Shown: positions 1 to 8,862 of the stretch, piece after piece
How positions within the stretch are numbered: position 1 is the first letter of the stretch
Layout of the letters: each line of letters begins with the position of its first letter
NCBI RefSeq assembly: GCF_004745865.1
Contig: NZ_SRKZ01000002.1
Coordinates: forward strand, 744,001 to 808,000
Reading direction: 5' to 3'
Length of the DNA: 64,000 nt
Source of the DNA: Hymenobacter wooponensis
GTDB taxonomy: Bacteria > Bacteroidota > Bacteroidia > Cytophagales > Hymenobacteraceae
The notes under the pieces: model-generated
Told to the model about the DNA's origin: nothing
What the model saw: only the letters and a program-made list of their open reading frames with translations
Databases searched by the model: none
Program-made: the position numbers and the translations under genes

Positions 1-1109
1 GCTTGAAATACGTGGTTAACGCCCTCAAACTTTTGTACCGTCACGGTGCGGTTGGCTTTCAGGCCTTTTTCCAGCAGGGCTAGGTTGGTAGGAGCTACTT
101 CCTCATCATCGAGGCCCTGCATTAACAGCACGGGGCACTTTACATTGCTGAGGTATTGCTGCGGGTCGAAGCTCAGATAGCTACGGTACCAAGTAGTAGT
201 TCGGCGGGCCGCTAAGGTCCGGGCCTGGCTGGGGTCGAGCTCAGCGTTATCTTGGCGCATCATATTGGCCAGAATAGCTTGCACCTGGGCATTATCGGGG
301 TTCTGGCGCACAATTTCCAGCATGGCTTGCTCCCGCGCAAGAGCTTTGGTTAGGGCATTTTGAGCTTCCGTTTTCTGATTCAGCTGGTACTTTGCCACCG
401 CAGTTTCTACCTGGGCTGCATTGGCGCCTGAGGCTCGCATGCTTGCTACCTGCTGCTCAAGAGCCTGCTGGGCCAGCATACGACGCTTGCCCAATGTTTG
501 GGAAGTATCGGCAGAGGCAACCATACGCTGCGCAGCTTGCTGGTTTGCCAGCAAATCGCGCCCTACTTGGCCGGAAGCTGCCAGCGTCACAACGAAGGCG
601 GGAGGTAGCGGCTGGGCGGCAGCCAACAGGCCTACGTTGCCTCCTTCTCCGTGACCAATCACGCCTACTCGAGCAGCCGCAATTTCGGGCCGCGTACGCA
701 GGTAGAGCATTGCGGCTTGCACATCCTTCACGCGGTCGAGGGTTGTGGTGGCGCTATTATCGCCTTCCGATTTGCCCACGCCCCGGTCATCGAAACGCAA
801 CACGGCAATGCCCTGCTCACTTAAGTGCTCAGCCAGTAGCCGCAGCGGTTGATATCCTCGCACACTACCGTCGCGGTTCTGTGCACCCATATCCGAGATA
901 AGTACAACTGCCGGAAACGGACCCGCTCCTTGCGGAACTGTTAATGTTCCGGCTAGCTGCAGCTTATCAATTGCATTCGGAAAAGTGACTTCCTCAGTAC
1001 CATATAAGGCACTTTGTTCTACTGGCGTGGCCCCAGAACCGGCTTGAGCCTGCATAACGGAAGCCAGCAGTAGCCAACCGCCTAACAAAGCAGAACGAAA
1101 AAACGACAT
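1..1109 (-). CDS. Secreted alpha/beta hydrolase, partial, altered nucleophile elbow
   Basis: The gene runs off the left edge of the window, so the C-terminus is missing. It starts with a signal peptide (MSFFRSALLGGWLLL, ending near AQA), so the product is probably periplasmic. The fold is recognisable: the strand and turn VVLISDMGAQNRDG, then FDDRGVGKSEG, then a helical cap, then PVLLMQGLDDEEV (acid residue) and EGVNHVF (expected histidine). The nucleophile elbow reads GHGEGG near residue 154, where this family normally has GHSEGG, so the catalytic serine appears to be glycine (codon at 648-650). I see the fold and the substitution; loss of hydrolase activity is inference. The substrate is unknown. 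Confidence 0.8.
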   Translation of the reverse strand, partial: MSFFRSALLGGWLLLASVMQAQAGSGATPVEQSALYGTEEVTFPNAIDKLQLAGTLTVPQGAGPFPAVVLISDMGAQNRDGSVRGYQPLRLLAEHLSEQGIAVLRFDDRGVGKSEGDNSATTTLDRVKDVQAAMLYLRTRPEIAAARVGVIGHGEGGNVGLLAAAQPLPPAFVVTLAASGQVGRDLLANQQAAQRMVASADTSQTLGKRRMLAQQALEQQVASMRASGANAAQVETAVAKYQLNQKTEAQNALTKALAREQAMLEIVRQNPDNAQVQAILANMMRQDNAELDPSQARTLAARRTTTWYRSYLSFDPQQYLSNVKCPVLLMQGLDDEEVAPTNLALLEKGLKANRTVTVQKFEGVNHVFQ

Positions 1110-1238
1110 AAAATATAAAAAACAGGTGGGTACAGCCCAGAGGCAAAAATTGCGCACAAAGGTAAAGTATAATTTCTGCCCTTGCAGGAAGAACTTACAC
1201 TTTAGCATTCAAATCCTGTTCACTCTCTGTTAATTACC

Positions 1239-2213
1239 TTAGGGCAGCAGCACTTGGTCGATAACGTGCACCACCCCATTAGTGCATTGCACATCCGGAA
1301 TTACCATGGTAGCGGGTGTGGTATTGCCCTTGCCCTGCACCGGCACCACTCCATCAGTGAAGAGGCCCAGTTTTACTTCGCCGCCCAGCGTGGTCAGGTT
1401 GGCGTTGTCCTTCAACTCTGGGGTGAAAGTGCCGCCGTTGTTAGCCACATGATTCAGCAATACCGCCGTAACGGTGGCCTGGGGGAGCTTACGAATATCA
1501 GCGGGCTGGTCAAGCGCCACGCCCAGCTTGCGGCCTAAGTCTTTGAAGGCAGCATCGGTAGGGGCAAATACGGTGAACGATGGGCTCCCGGGCTTGGCCG
1601 TAAGGGCATCGGTCAGGTTGCAGTAAATAAGCGCCTCTACCAAAAAGGTGAGTTCGGGCTTCACGAATACCTGCCCGTTTTTAAGCGCCAGCGCCGACTG
1701 CACAATATCGGCCCCGGTGGCCAGCAGCACTTTATCAATTGGATGCACCATGCCGTTGGCGGCTTGTACATCCAGGGCCAGGATGCGGGAGCCATTCACG
1801 TATAAGTTACCGTCGCGGGTAATAATGCGGCGGGTGGGGCCCGCTAAGGAAGCAGACGTGCTGCCCGCTTTAAAGGTGCTGCTTTCTAAACGGCCAGCAG
1901 CGGTGTGGTAGAGCAGGGTGCTAGTAAGGAAAGGCTTTTGCAGGGCCAGTAAGTCGGAGGCACTGTTGAGGCCTAGGCGGGCGAAGGCAGCATTGGTTGG
2001 AGCAAATACAGTGTACTGGGCACCGCTGGTGGCCTTGTTGGTGAGCGTGATGGCTACGCCCCCACGGATGGCAGCGTCTTCTAGCACGCTAAAATCTTGG
2101 CCAGCCACGGCAATGTTCGCAATGGACGGCGCCACGTCTTCGCGTTGGCAGCTGGTGAGAGATGTGGCGCTTACAACTAGGCCAGCAAGGAGAAATGAGA
2201 AAAGGTGTTTCAT
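1239..2213 (-). CDS. Fasciclin (FAS1) two-domain lipoprotein
   Basis: The start at 2213 is preferred over one 22 codons upstream because it gives a clean lipoprotein signal (MKHLFSFLLAGLVVSA, lipobox LTSC). The mature protein has two FAS1 domains, roughly residues 30-165 and 170-322. Each carries the typical YTVFAPTNAAF or FTVFAPTDAAF motif and ends in a hallmark such as NGMVHPIDKVLL or NGVVHVIDQVLLP. FAS1 domains act in adhesion or matrix binding; the ligand here is unknown. The product is probably anchored to a membrane and exposed to the periplasm or surface. It is a single-gene unit facing away from its neighbours. Confidence 0.92.
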   Translation of the reverse strand: MKHLFSFLLAGLVVSATSLTSCQREDVAPSIANIAVAGQDFSVLEDAAIRGGVAITLTNKATSGAQYTVFAPTNAAFARLGLNSASDLLALQKPFLTSTLLYHTAAGRLESSTFKAGSTSASLAGPTRRIITRDGNLYVNGSRILALDVQAANGMVHPIDKVLLATGADIVQSALALKNGQVFVKPELTFLVEALIYCNLTDALTAKPGSPSFTVFAPTDAAFKDLGRKLGVALDQPADIRKLPQATVTAVLLNHVANNGGTFTPELKDNANLTTLGGEVKLGLFTDGVVPVQGKGNTTPATMVIPDVQCTNGVVHVIDQVLLP

Positions 2214-2432
2214 GAAAAAAGCCAATGCAAAAGGTGTGGTTATTAGGGCGCTATTCAGTTGTATTAAACTGATACGCAATTAACGACCCTATTCCCAAAA
2301 TGGATTTACCGTCTACCAATCCGAATGAGACATTGGTCGCGTAAATGCGACGATTCACAGAAACACGCTCCCAACCTCGCCAGACTACAGCAACATTTAC
2401 CTCACTAACACACCATTTGCGAACTTTTTCTC

Positions 2433-3323
2433 ATGAAACACTTCTCCACTCTTTTTGGCTTGACGGCTGGCCTTGTACTGGCCTCCGGAGCCACAGTTTC
2501 CGCCCAAAGTTTGGTAAGCGGTTTCATGTCGGGAAAGCACCACGGTTCTATTGCCGTTTCTACCACTGCTGAGAATTACAAGCAGGTATACCTCGTCCCG
2601 GAAAAAGTAAATATGGTACCCATCTACCGGCAGATCTACGTGACGTCGGTAAACCTGTACGCTAGCTATGGCCTCACCGACAAGATTGACGCGATTGTGA
2701 GCTTGCCTTACATTAAGTCAGAGGGTCGGGCCGACGAACAAGTAGTGCAGGACCTGGGCTTCCGTAACTCGCGCCAGGATTTTCAGGACATCACCGGTGT
2801 GCTGAAGTTCAAGTCGTACTCCGGCACCGTTGGTAACTACCTCGTTGATCTGTTGGGCGTGGTGGCTGTAAGCACGCCGTTCAGTGATTATAAATCGAAT
2901 ACTGGCCTAGACTACATCATTGCCATCGGCAACCGGGCCACCAAGGTTACTACGCTGGGGGTTTTGCACGTGAAAACTGCCTCGGGGGTATTTGCTACTG
3001 GGCAAGCAGGCTACAGCCTACGCAGTGGCCTCGTGCCCAATGCCTTTTTGGCCGAAACTAAGGTTGGGTTTGCAGGCACCAAGCTATACGCCGAGGCCCT
3101 GGCTTCCTTCCAGAAGTCAGACAAGAGTGGCACCGATATTCTGCAGCCAGGCTTCAACGGTAACTTCACCGCCACGCGAGTAGATTTTATCCGGGTGGGC
3201 GTTAACCTATTCCGCCCGCTTACCAAAGGCCTTGGCGCTTCCGTGGGGGTGAGCTCCTACGTGGCAGGCCGCAACGTAGGCCAGTCGACCGGCATTTCCG
3301 GTGGCCTATCGTATAATTTCTAA
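2433..3323 (+). CDS. Outer-membrane beta-barrel protein of unknown function
   Basis: The 296-residue product has a signal peptide ending at VSAQ and then alternating hydrophobic strands, for example VNLYASYGLTDKIDAIVSLPY, and a terminal aromatic residue (GGLSYNF). This is the usual signature of an outer-membrane barrel of the MetA/phenol-degradation or transporter-like type. No catalytic motif is visible. Its divergent neighbour encodes a fasciclin lipoprotein. The gene is followed by a pair of inverted GGCCTAG-containing arms at 3332-3403. Function cannot be assigned. Confidence 0.75.
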   Translation: MKHFSTLFGLTAGLVLASGATVSAQSLVSGFMSGKHHGSIAVSTTAENYKQVYLVPEKVNMVPIYRQIYVTSVNLYASYGLTDKIDAIVSLPYIKSEGRADEQVVQDLGFRNSRQDFQDITGVLKFKSYSGTVGNYLVDLLGVVAVSTPFSDYKSNTGLDYIIAIGNRATKVTTLGVLHVKTASGVFATGQAGYSLRSGLVPNAFLAETKVGFAGTKLYAEALASFQKSDKSGTDILQPGFNGNFTATRVDFIRVGVNLFRPLTKGLGASVGVSSYVAGRNVGQSTGISGGLSYNF

Positions 3324-3331
3324 TTGTTGAT

Positions 3332-3403
3332 CTGGCCTAGAACGCCACAACAAAGCCTCTTACTGAGCACATCCCAAGCCCCGATGGTGCAGTTCTAGGC
3401 CAG
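3332..3403. repeat. Inverted pair of GGCCTAG-bearing arms
   Basis: The 12-base arm CTGGCCTAGAAC at 3332-3343 is perfectly complementary to GTTCTAGGCCAG at 3392-3403, separated by 48 bases. It lies between two convergent genes (the beta-barrel gene and the patatin gene). It could act as a long-loop transcription end signal, but there is no T-run. Confidence 0.6.
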
Positions 3404-3490
3404 TAAGTAGCCCGTGAGGCTTGCCTACGGTGTACTCCTAATTCGGGTGTATTCCGCATGCGGTCTTAAGGCCTTACCTCTGACTTTCAC

Positions 3491-4567
3491 CTAGTCCTTC
3501 CTGAGGAATGCTAGTACTCCATTACGGCCGCTGTGCATTAATTCTTGCTTCTGGGCTTCAGATAAACGCTTGATTTTGGGATTGTAGCCACGGGTGCTGA
3601 TGCTGATAGTCCGTTCCCAGTCGCGGGGCTGGGCGGGATTTAGGTTTTCGATGGCCACTGTGTAAAGGGCACCCACATACGAACCGAAGTCGCGGACGGG
3701 GTAGGGCGCCAATTGCTGACGGCCGGTGGGCAAGGTATCAAGAGCCAGTTGGGCCGGGCGGTCGAGGCGGAGGCCTAGAGTTTCGGGGTTGAAGAGCGGG
3801 CCAGTGGCGGGAGCTTCCCCAGCACCTGACGACAAATAGCGCGCATCATCAAACATCCAAATCGGATAATTGGCCAGTAGGCCCCCATCAACCAGTACAT
3901 CAACCGGCTGCCCCTTCACTGGATGACGCACAATATGGCCCCCGGCATCTAGCAGAACCGCGCGGAAGTAGAGCGGGATGCTCATGCTGATACGCACGGC
4001 ATCGGCCACGCGCAGGTCGGGGTGGGTTTCATAGCTAAAGATTTGGGTGCGCTGCGTAGTGAGGTTGGTGCCGGTGGTATACAGGTCGCGGTAGTGGGTA
4101 GGCTCCTGCTGCGCCAGGGCGTGCAACTGGCCTAGCGTAAGGTTGGGGCGCTGCGTTTTGCGGGCCACCAACTGGTTGAGGTAGCGGGCCAGCTCGTCGC
4201 CGCGGTACCAGCCGTATTGCTTCACAAGGCGAGTGCCGCCGCCGAAGAACATCAGGCGCCCATCATTCAGCCGCTGAATAGGCGTGTGATTTACTACTTC
4301 CACTATTTCCTGAGGCGAATACCCCACCGCCAGCAGTGCCGCCTGAATAGCCCCCGCGGAGGTGCCGCCAACGCGGCGGAGGCCAGTTAATACGCCCTGC
4401 TTGTCCAGCTCGGCCAGGGCGCCCCCGTAAGCAATGCCCCGGATGCCGCCCCCTTCCATCACCAGGTTGCGGTACACTGGCGGAGTGGGCTGGGCCTGCA
4501 CAGGCGCAGTTGTACCAACCCATAGGAATAGGCCTAGCAGCATACGCCGCGCGGATATGTACTGCAT
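3491..4567 (-). CDS. Patatin-like phospholipase
   Basis: The start at 4567 gives a signal peptide (MQYISARRMLLGLFLWVG, cut near VQAQ); the longer reading frame upstream has no such logic. Patatin hallmarks are visible in order: the oxyanion glycine loop EGGGIRGIAYGGAL, the nucleophile motif GTSAGAI, the segment RISMSIPLYF, and the catalytic aspartate in VDGGLLANYPI. The family hydrolyses acyl esters of phospholipids with a Ser-Asp dyad. A signal peptide suggests periplasmic or outer-membrane action. Some family members carry a C-terminal barrel, but at 358 residues there is no room for a full one here. Confidence 0.9.
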   Translation of the reverse strand: MQYISARRMLLGLFLWVGTTAPVQAQPTPPVYRNLVMEGGGIRGIAYGGALAELDKQGVLTGLRRVGGTSAGAIQAALLAVGYSPQEIVEVVNHTPIQRLNDGRLMFFGGGTRLVKQYGWYRGDELARYLNQLVARKTQRPNLTLGQLHALAQQEPTHYRDLYTTGTNLTTQRTQIFSYETHPDLRVADAVRISMSIPLYFRAVLLDAGGHIVRHPVKGQPVDVLVDGGLLANYPIWMFDDARYLSSGAGEAPATGPLFNPETLGLRLDRPAQLALDTLPTGRQQLAPYPVRDFGSYVGALYTVAIENLNPAQPRDWERTISISTRGYNPKIKRLSEAQKQELMHSGRNGVLAFLRKD

Positions 4568-4717
4568 AGGTAAACCTGAATGTGTAACCATAAGAGGTTG
4601 CGGATGGAAAGCTCTCTGGCAGACGGATACCCGCACCGGCCAGAAGGTTGTATGCTCGTTTACTACGTCCAGCTCAGAGGGCTTGCCGCTGAACTCGGCA
4701 GAACCATTTCACCCCGT

Positions 4718-4725
4718 TATCTTTG
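4718..4725 (+). promoter_or_regulatory. Bacteroidota -7 promoter element for tdh
   Basis: TATCTTTG matches the Bacteroidota consensus TAnnTTTG and lies 38 bases before the tdh start codon, which would give a leader of about 30 bases. No clear upstream TTTG at the ideal spacing. Confidence 0.55.
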
Positions 4726-4763
4726 TAGCCCCCATCCACCCACACCCTCCTTTTTCAGCATAT

Positions 4764-5744
4764 ATGCAGTCTACCACCCCCAGCGATACAATACTGGTTA
4801 TCGGAGCCGGCGGCCAGCTTGGTTTAGAACTCACCCACGAGCTGCGCCAGATCTATGGTGCCTCCAACGTAGTAGCCGCCGATGTACGGGCGCCCCAACA
4901 CCCCGAGGCGCAAGAAGCTGGCCCGTTTGAACTGCTGGATGTGCTAGACAAGCCTCGGCTGGAGGAAGTGATGCGCCAATACAAGCCGAAGCAGGTATAC
5001 CACCTCGCGGCTCTGCTTTCGGCTACGGCTGAGAAGAACCCCAAATTTGGGTGGCAGCTGAACATGGATGGCTTGTTTCACGTGCTCGATGCGGCCGTAG
5101 ACCTGGGCGTACAGCAGGTATACTGGCCTAGCAGCATTGCGGTGTTTGGCCCCGATACGCCCCGCGAAAACACGCCGCAGCTCACCGTTATGAACCCCAA
5201 TACGGTGTACGGCATCAGCAAGCTGGCCGGAGAGCAGTGGTGTGAGTGGTACTTCCGCAAGCATGGCCTCGATGTACGGAGCCTGCGCTACCCCGGCCTC
5301 ATCGGCTACAAGAGCCTCCCCGGCGGCGGCACCACCGACTATGCCGTGGATATTTACCACAAAGCCGTAGCCGGACAGGCCTACGAGTGCTTTCTGGAGC
5401 AGGACACCTACCTGCCCATGATGTACATGCCCGATGCCCTGAAAGCAACTCTGGACTTAATGCACGCACCCGCCGACAACATTCAGGTGCGTAGCAGCTA
5501 CAACCTGGGCGCAATGAGCTTCTCGCCCGAGGAAATCACGCGCAGCATTCAGCGCCACTACCCCGATTTTCAGGTTACCTACCAGCCCGACTCGCGCCAG
5601 CAGATTGCTAACTCCTGGCCCGCCAGCATCGATGACTCTAAGGCCCGCCAGGACTGGGGCTGGCAGCCGCAGTTCACGCTAGACAAGATGACCGACGACA
5701 TGCTGCTGCACCTGAAGGAATTGCAGCCTGCTCCGGTTTCCTAG
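4764..5744 (+). CDS. tdh: L-threonine 3-dehydrogenase, SDR type
   Basis: This extended short-chain dehydrogenase oxidises L-threonine to 2-amino-3-ketobutyrate with NAD+, in the cytoplasm. The N-terminal nucleotide loop is VIGAGGQLGLEL, followed by an acidic residue in VVAADVRA. The YxxxK pair is in YGISKLAGEQW. The motifs RYPGLIGYKS and TDYAVDIY mark the threonine-dehydrogenase subgroup rather than UDP-sugar epimerases. The ATG at 4764 follows a promoter element at 4718; a longer frame upstream overlaps the patatin gene and is not needed. The TAG stop is embedded in CTAGGCC and a strong terminator follows. Confidence 0.9.
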   Translation: MQSTTPSDTILVIGAGGQLGLELTHELRQIYGASNVVAADVRAPQHPEAQEAGPFELLDVLDKPRLEEVMRQYKPKQVYHLAALLSATAEKNPKFGWQLNMDGLFHVLDAAVDLGVQQVYWPSSIAVFGPDTPRENTPQLTVMNPNTVYGISKLAGEQWCEWYFRKHGLDVRSLRYPGLIGYKSLPGGGTTDYAVDIYHKAVAGQAYECFLEQDTYLPMMYMPDALKATLDLMHAPADNIQVRSSYNLGAMSFSPEEITRSIQRHYPDFQVTYQPDSRQQIANSWPASIDDSKARQDWGWQPQFTLDKMTDDMLLHLKELQPAPVS

Positions 5745-5752
5745 GCCACCAC

Positions 5753-5786
5753 AAAAAGCCTCGCCCACCTGGCGAGGCTTTTTTGC
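5753..5786 (+). terminator. Rho-independent terminator after tdh
   Basis: The 13-bp stem AAAAAGCCTCGCC / GGCGAGGCTTTTT has a 5-base loop (CACCT), followed by a T-run. It lies 9 bases past the tdh stop. Confidence 0.9.
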
Positions 5787-5852
5787 ACCGTTTCACTGCG
5801 AACCTCTGCGTCTCCCGTGCGTTCCTCTGCGGTAACTATTACTGTGCTCCGC

Positions 5853-6581
5853 ATGATCGTCAACCATACTCCGGCCGGCTGGCAAATTATTTACCAACAG
5901 GCGCACGGGCTACTAGCCACCCAGCTAGCCTGGCACTGGCAGCCCTTCGGCGATTCTGATAAATGGGTAGGCCTACTGGCCGCCATTGCCCAGCACGACG
6001 ATGAGCAGCCGGAGTGGACTGGCCACTACGGCCTCACGCCCGCGGGGGCGCCGGCCAACTTCACCATGAAGGAGTTTTCTCTGGAGCAGGCTACGGGCGT
6101 AATAAAAGCCGCTCGTTTCCAGGGGCGGTGGCGCAGTTTGCTGACCAGCTTGCACCTGAGTACGCTGTATGAAAGCCTGCGCGGCCAAAACAAGCAGACC
6201 GATGCTTTTCTGGACGAGCAGCAGGCCAAGCAAAAGCAGTGGCTGAAAGAGCTTAAACTGTCGCGCAAGGAAGCGCAGAGCTACTACGACTTGTTGCACT
6301 GGTGCGACCGGCTGAGCCTGATTCTGTGCCGCCAGGAGCTCCCTGAAATGGGTCGCAGCCTAGAAATTTATACCGGCTCCAATGGTCAGCGTTATGATGT
6401 AGTAGTGCCCGAACCTGGTGGCCCAGCCACGGTTCAGCCTTGGCCCTTTCGGGAGAAGAGCTTTACTGTGAGCGTAGAGGCCTCCACGCTGAGCCAATTA
6501 CAATTCAAGGACGACGAGGAACTAGCCTCCGCCCTGCGCGTGGCTCCCATTGAGCTACTGACCTGGGAATTCAAAAAATAG
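5853..6581 (+). CDS. DUF3891 family protein
   Basis: The start at 5853 gives MIVNHTPAGWQIIYQQAHGLLATQ, the typical N-terminus of DUF3891 proteins. Residues such as WKxLLxAIxQHDD-like LLAAIAQHDDEQPEW suggest a conserved His-Asp-Asp patch of possible metal-binding character, but the family has no established function. The protein is cytoplasmic with no membrane segment and has a lysine-rich helical middle. It stands alone, ending at a bidirectional terminator shared with the next, convergent gene. Confidence 0.75.
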   Translation: MIVNHTPAGWQIIYQQAHGLLATQLAWHWQPFGDSDKWVGLLAAIAQHDDEQPEWTGHYGLTPAGAPANFTMKEFSLEQATGVIKAARFQGRWRSLLTSLHLSTLYESLRGQNKQTDAFLDEQQAKQKQWLKELKLSRKEAQSYYDLLHWCDRLSLILCRQELPEMGRSLEIYTGSNGQRYDVVVPEPGGPATVQPWPFREKSFTVSVEASTLSQLQFKDDEELASALRVAPIELLTWEFKK

Positions 6582-6595
6582 GTGGCCCAACTAAG

Positions 6596-6634
6596 CTAAA
6601 AGGCCCATCATGCTGAGCATGATGGGCCTTTTAG
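6596..6634. terminator. Bidirectional terminator
   Basis: A perfect 16-bp stem CTAAAAGGCCCATCAT / ATGATGGGCCTTTTAG encloses the loop GCTGAGC. It has A-run and T-run flanks on both sides and lies between convergent genes, so it can end both transcripts. Confidence 0.9.
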
Positions 6635-6651
6635 CTCGGCCGTGTACTGGC

Positions 6652-7497
6652 CTAGAGCTTGGTGATGGGCGTCTTGCTGGTCATTACGCCGGTGGGTACG
6701 GTGTCCGAAGCATAAACGTGGTCAAGCTTGCGGCCATCTTTCCCATCGGTGCGGTCGGAGGCCAGCATGATGCGGCCGTAGCGACGGTAATCGGCCCAGC
6801 GGCGGCGGAAGGCGGGCTGAGCATCCGTAGCTTTTGGGAAATAGGCCCACTCCTCTACCAAATTGGTAGCGGGGTTGATGAGCACTTCGTACTTATTGTC
6901 GGGCGTTACGCCTACGTTCTTAAACGTCATGTTAAGCACCTCGGCGGGCTTACCGTCCATCATAGTGCTCGTGCCCTTGTAGGTGAGCGTCACGCCCGAG
7001 TCTTTGAGCTTGAAGGGCATTACCAGCCACCAGGAGTTATTCACCCAGATGGGGTACATCCGGCTCAGCAGCTTCTGCCCATCGGGCGTGGCCGAAATGT
7101 CTTTGCCGCTGCGGTAGGCCTGTCCTTGCTTCGTGTTGATGTTGTACACGGCCACAGTGCTATCCTTCTGCCACCGGAAGTCGCCGGTGTGTTTGTCCCA
7201 GAGCTGGTAAGAGCCATCGAGGAAGTCCCAGCCAATGAGGCGCGTTTGTTGCCAAGCCGGGTATCCGCCCATCTGACGCATTACCTTGTCGGCGAGGGCC
7301 ATAGCCTTAGCATCGGAGCCAGCCCGGTCAAAATCAGGCGCGGCGGGAAAGGAAGCCGTGTCTGCCGCCACCGTAGCCGACTTACCGGCCCGCTGCTTCT
7401 TGCCTGAAGGCGACTTTTGCTGGCAGGCGCCAACACTAATGGATAGCCCGGTGATGCACAGGCCTAGGGCTACTTTGGAAAGGCTACTAACTCGCAT
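6652..7497 (-). CDS. Lipoprotein of unknown function (DUF6503-like)
   Basis: A lipoprotein signal is clear: hydrophobic segment VALGLCITGLSISV and lipobox VGAC, followed by a basic spacer. The 250-residue mature domain contains WDFLDGSYQLWDKHTGDFRW and YEVLINPATNLVEEWAYFP, which suggests a beta-rich lipid-carrier-like (LolA-type) or DUF6503-like fold. That assignment is from memory of the pattern only. A long opposite-strand frame covers the same DNA but lacks any family resemblance. The TAG stop is embedded in CTAGGCC. Confidence 0.75.
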   Translation of the reverse strand: MRVSSLSKVALGLCITGLSISVGACQQKSPSGKKQRAGKSATVAADTASFPAAPDFDRAGSDAKAMALADKVMRQMGGYPAWQQTRLIGWDFLDGSYQLWDKHTGDFRWQKDSTVAVYNINTKQGQAYRSGKDISATPDGQKLLSRMYPIWVNNSWWLVMPFKLKDSGVTLTYKGTSTMMDGKPAEVLNMTFKNVGVTPDNKYEVLINPATNLVEEWAYFPKATDAQPAFRRRWADYRRYGRIMLASDRTDGKDGRKLDHVYASDTVPTGVMTSKTPITKL

Positions 7498-7639
7498 GAT
7501 GAGGGAAAAAGCTGCACCCGATAACCACGTGGCTTCGGTTCAGCTTGTACGCTAAAGCTACGAATGGCGGTCGTCTTTAGCCAACGTAGTTCCAATAGCC
7601 GTCGTACTACTCCCAACACCTTCCCGATTTTTCTGCTAT

Positions 7640-8608
7640 ATGCCCGCGCACTACCGCCTTTCCGACATCCTTGGTATCCTGAAAACGACGGCCAGTGAGT
7701 TCATGGTGAACAACTCGTTTCGCCACGCGGCGGCCCTGTCGTATTATACCATCTTTTCCCTGCCGCCCCTGCTGATCATTGTTATCACAACGGCCAGCGC
7801 CATTTATGGTACTGAAGCTGTAACAGGCCAGATTTATGGGCAAATGCGCGGGTTCCTCGGCCCCGATTCGGCCAAGTTCCTGCAGGACTCCATTGCCGAG
7901 TTTACCAAGCAGCAAAAGTCTGGGGTGGCCTCCATTATTGGCGTGGGCACCCTCATTTTTGCCGCCACCACATTCTTCGTGACGCTACAGGAAAGCATCA
8001 ACGACATCTGGAACCTCAAGGTAAAACCCCGCAATGGTATCTGGCAGTTTGTACGCGACCGGCTCCTTTCCTTTGGCCTGATTCTGAGTGTAGCCTTGCT
8101 CCTGCTTATCTCCTTCGTGATTAGCGCCTTGCTCAGTGTGTTCACCGATCAGCTGCAAAAGTGGTTTCCTGAGGTTGCCGTTATCTTCATTCACATCGTT
8201 GACTTCACGCTTTCTCTTTTCATCACTTCGCTGCTGTTTGGCCTGATTTACCGCTTCCTGCCCGACGCTATTATTCGTTGGCGCGACGTAGGCATTGGAG
8301 CAGTTATTACGGCTTTGCTCTTCCTGGTGGGCAAATACTTGATTGCATTCTATATTGCTAAGTCTGATCCGGGCTCGGCGTTTGGGGCTGCGGGTTCGGC
8401 TATTGTGCTGTTGCTGTGGGTAAACTATTCGTCCCTGATTATCTTCTTTGGCGCAGAGTTTACGCAAGAGTTTGCCGACGCTTTCGGGCAGAAAGTGCAG
8501 CCTAAGGCTCATGCCGTACGCATCGAAACGCGGGAAGTGCCGGAAGGCGAAACCAAAGAAGAAATCACTACTGGTCGCCCACGCTCCGAGGGGCGCTGGC
8601 GCGGGTAA
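7640..8608 (+). CDS. YihY/virulence factor BrkB family membrane protein
   Basis: The product has the YihY/BrkB pattern: amphipathic start, RHAAALSYYTIFSLPPLLIIVI as the first membrane segment, FAATTFFVTLQESINDIW, and then several further helices including LLISFVISALLSVF, FLPDAIIRWRDVGIGAVITALLF and SAIVLLLWVNYSSLIIFFGAEFTQ. About six membrane helices are predicted. The C-terminal 40 residues are charged and probably cytosolic. Members are often misnamed ribonuclease BN; a transport or envelope role is likely but unproven. Confidence 0.9.
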   Translation: MPAHYRLSDILGILKTTASEFMVNNSFRHAAALSYYTIFSLPPLLIIVITTASAIYGTEAVTGQIYGQMRGFLGPDSAKFLQDSIAEFTKQQKSGVASIIGVGTLIFAATTFFVTLQESINDIWNLKVKPRNGIWQFVRDRLLSFGLILSVALLLLISFVISALLSVFTDQLQKWFPEVAVIFIHIVDFTLSLFITSLLFGLIYRFLPDAIIRWRDVGIGAVITALLFLVGKYLIAFYIAKSDPGSAFGAAGSAIVLLLWVNYSSLIIFFGAEFTQEFADAFGQKVQPKAHAVRIETREVPEGETKEEITTGRPRSEGRWRG

Positions 8609-8694
8609 GCTCACAGGCTCGAAAGTATGCGAAAATGGGCTATCAATGCCCTTTTTTTACACAAATAGAAAGTCCAGATTTTAACGCCTTACAC

Positions 8695-8743
8695 AAGCTC
8701 GTTTCCTGGCCTAGAACAGCATTCTAGGCCAGGAAACGGGCTT
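8695..8743. terminator. Long hairpin built around GGCCTAG
   Basis: A 22-bp stem (one G-T wobble) has arms AAGCTCGTTTCCTGGCCTAG with AA continuing to the loop CAGCA, and the mirror arm ending in GGGCTT. Each arm carries the GGCCTAG word. It lies 86 bases past the BrkB-family gene and upstream of the next. The T-run is weak, so it may be a terminator or an RNA-stabilising hairpin. Confidence 0.7.
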
Positions 8744-8862
8744 GTTAAGTTTAGGCTATCTACTGCTACAAAGTCTAACTCGTTGATATTATATAAGAAG
8801 CTCTATATCGTAGTGAAGCGCCGAAGTGATACGTTTGGATCACACTCCTATTCATCGGCTAT

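Noticed and set aside
392..901. A plus-strand frame opposite the alpha/beta hydrolase
   Set aside because: Arg/Pro/Ala-rich and motif-free, while the minus strand encodes a recognisable hydrolase.
6610..7407. Long open frame on the plus strand opposite the lipoprotein gene
   Set aside because: It has no family resemblance and overlaps a gene with a clear lipobox; high G+C shadow.
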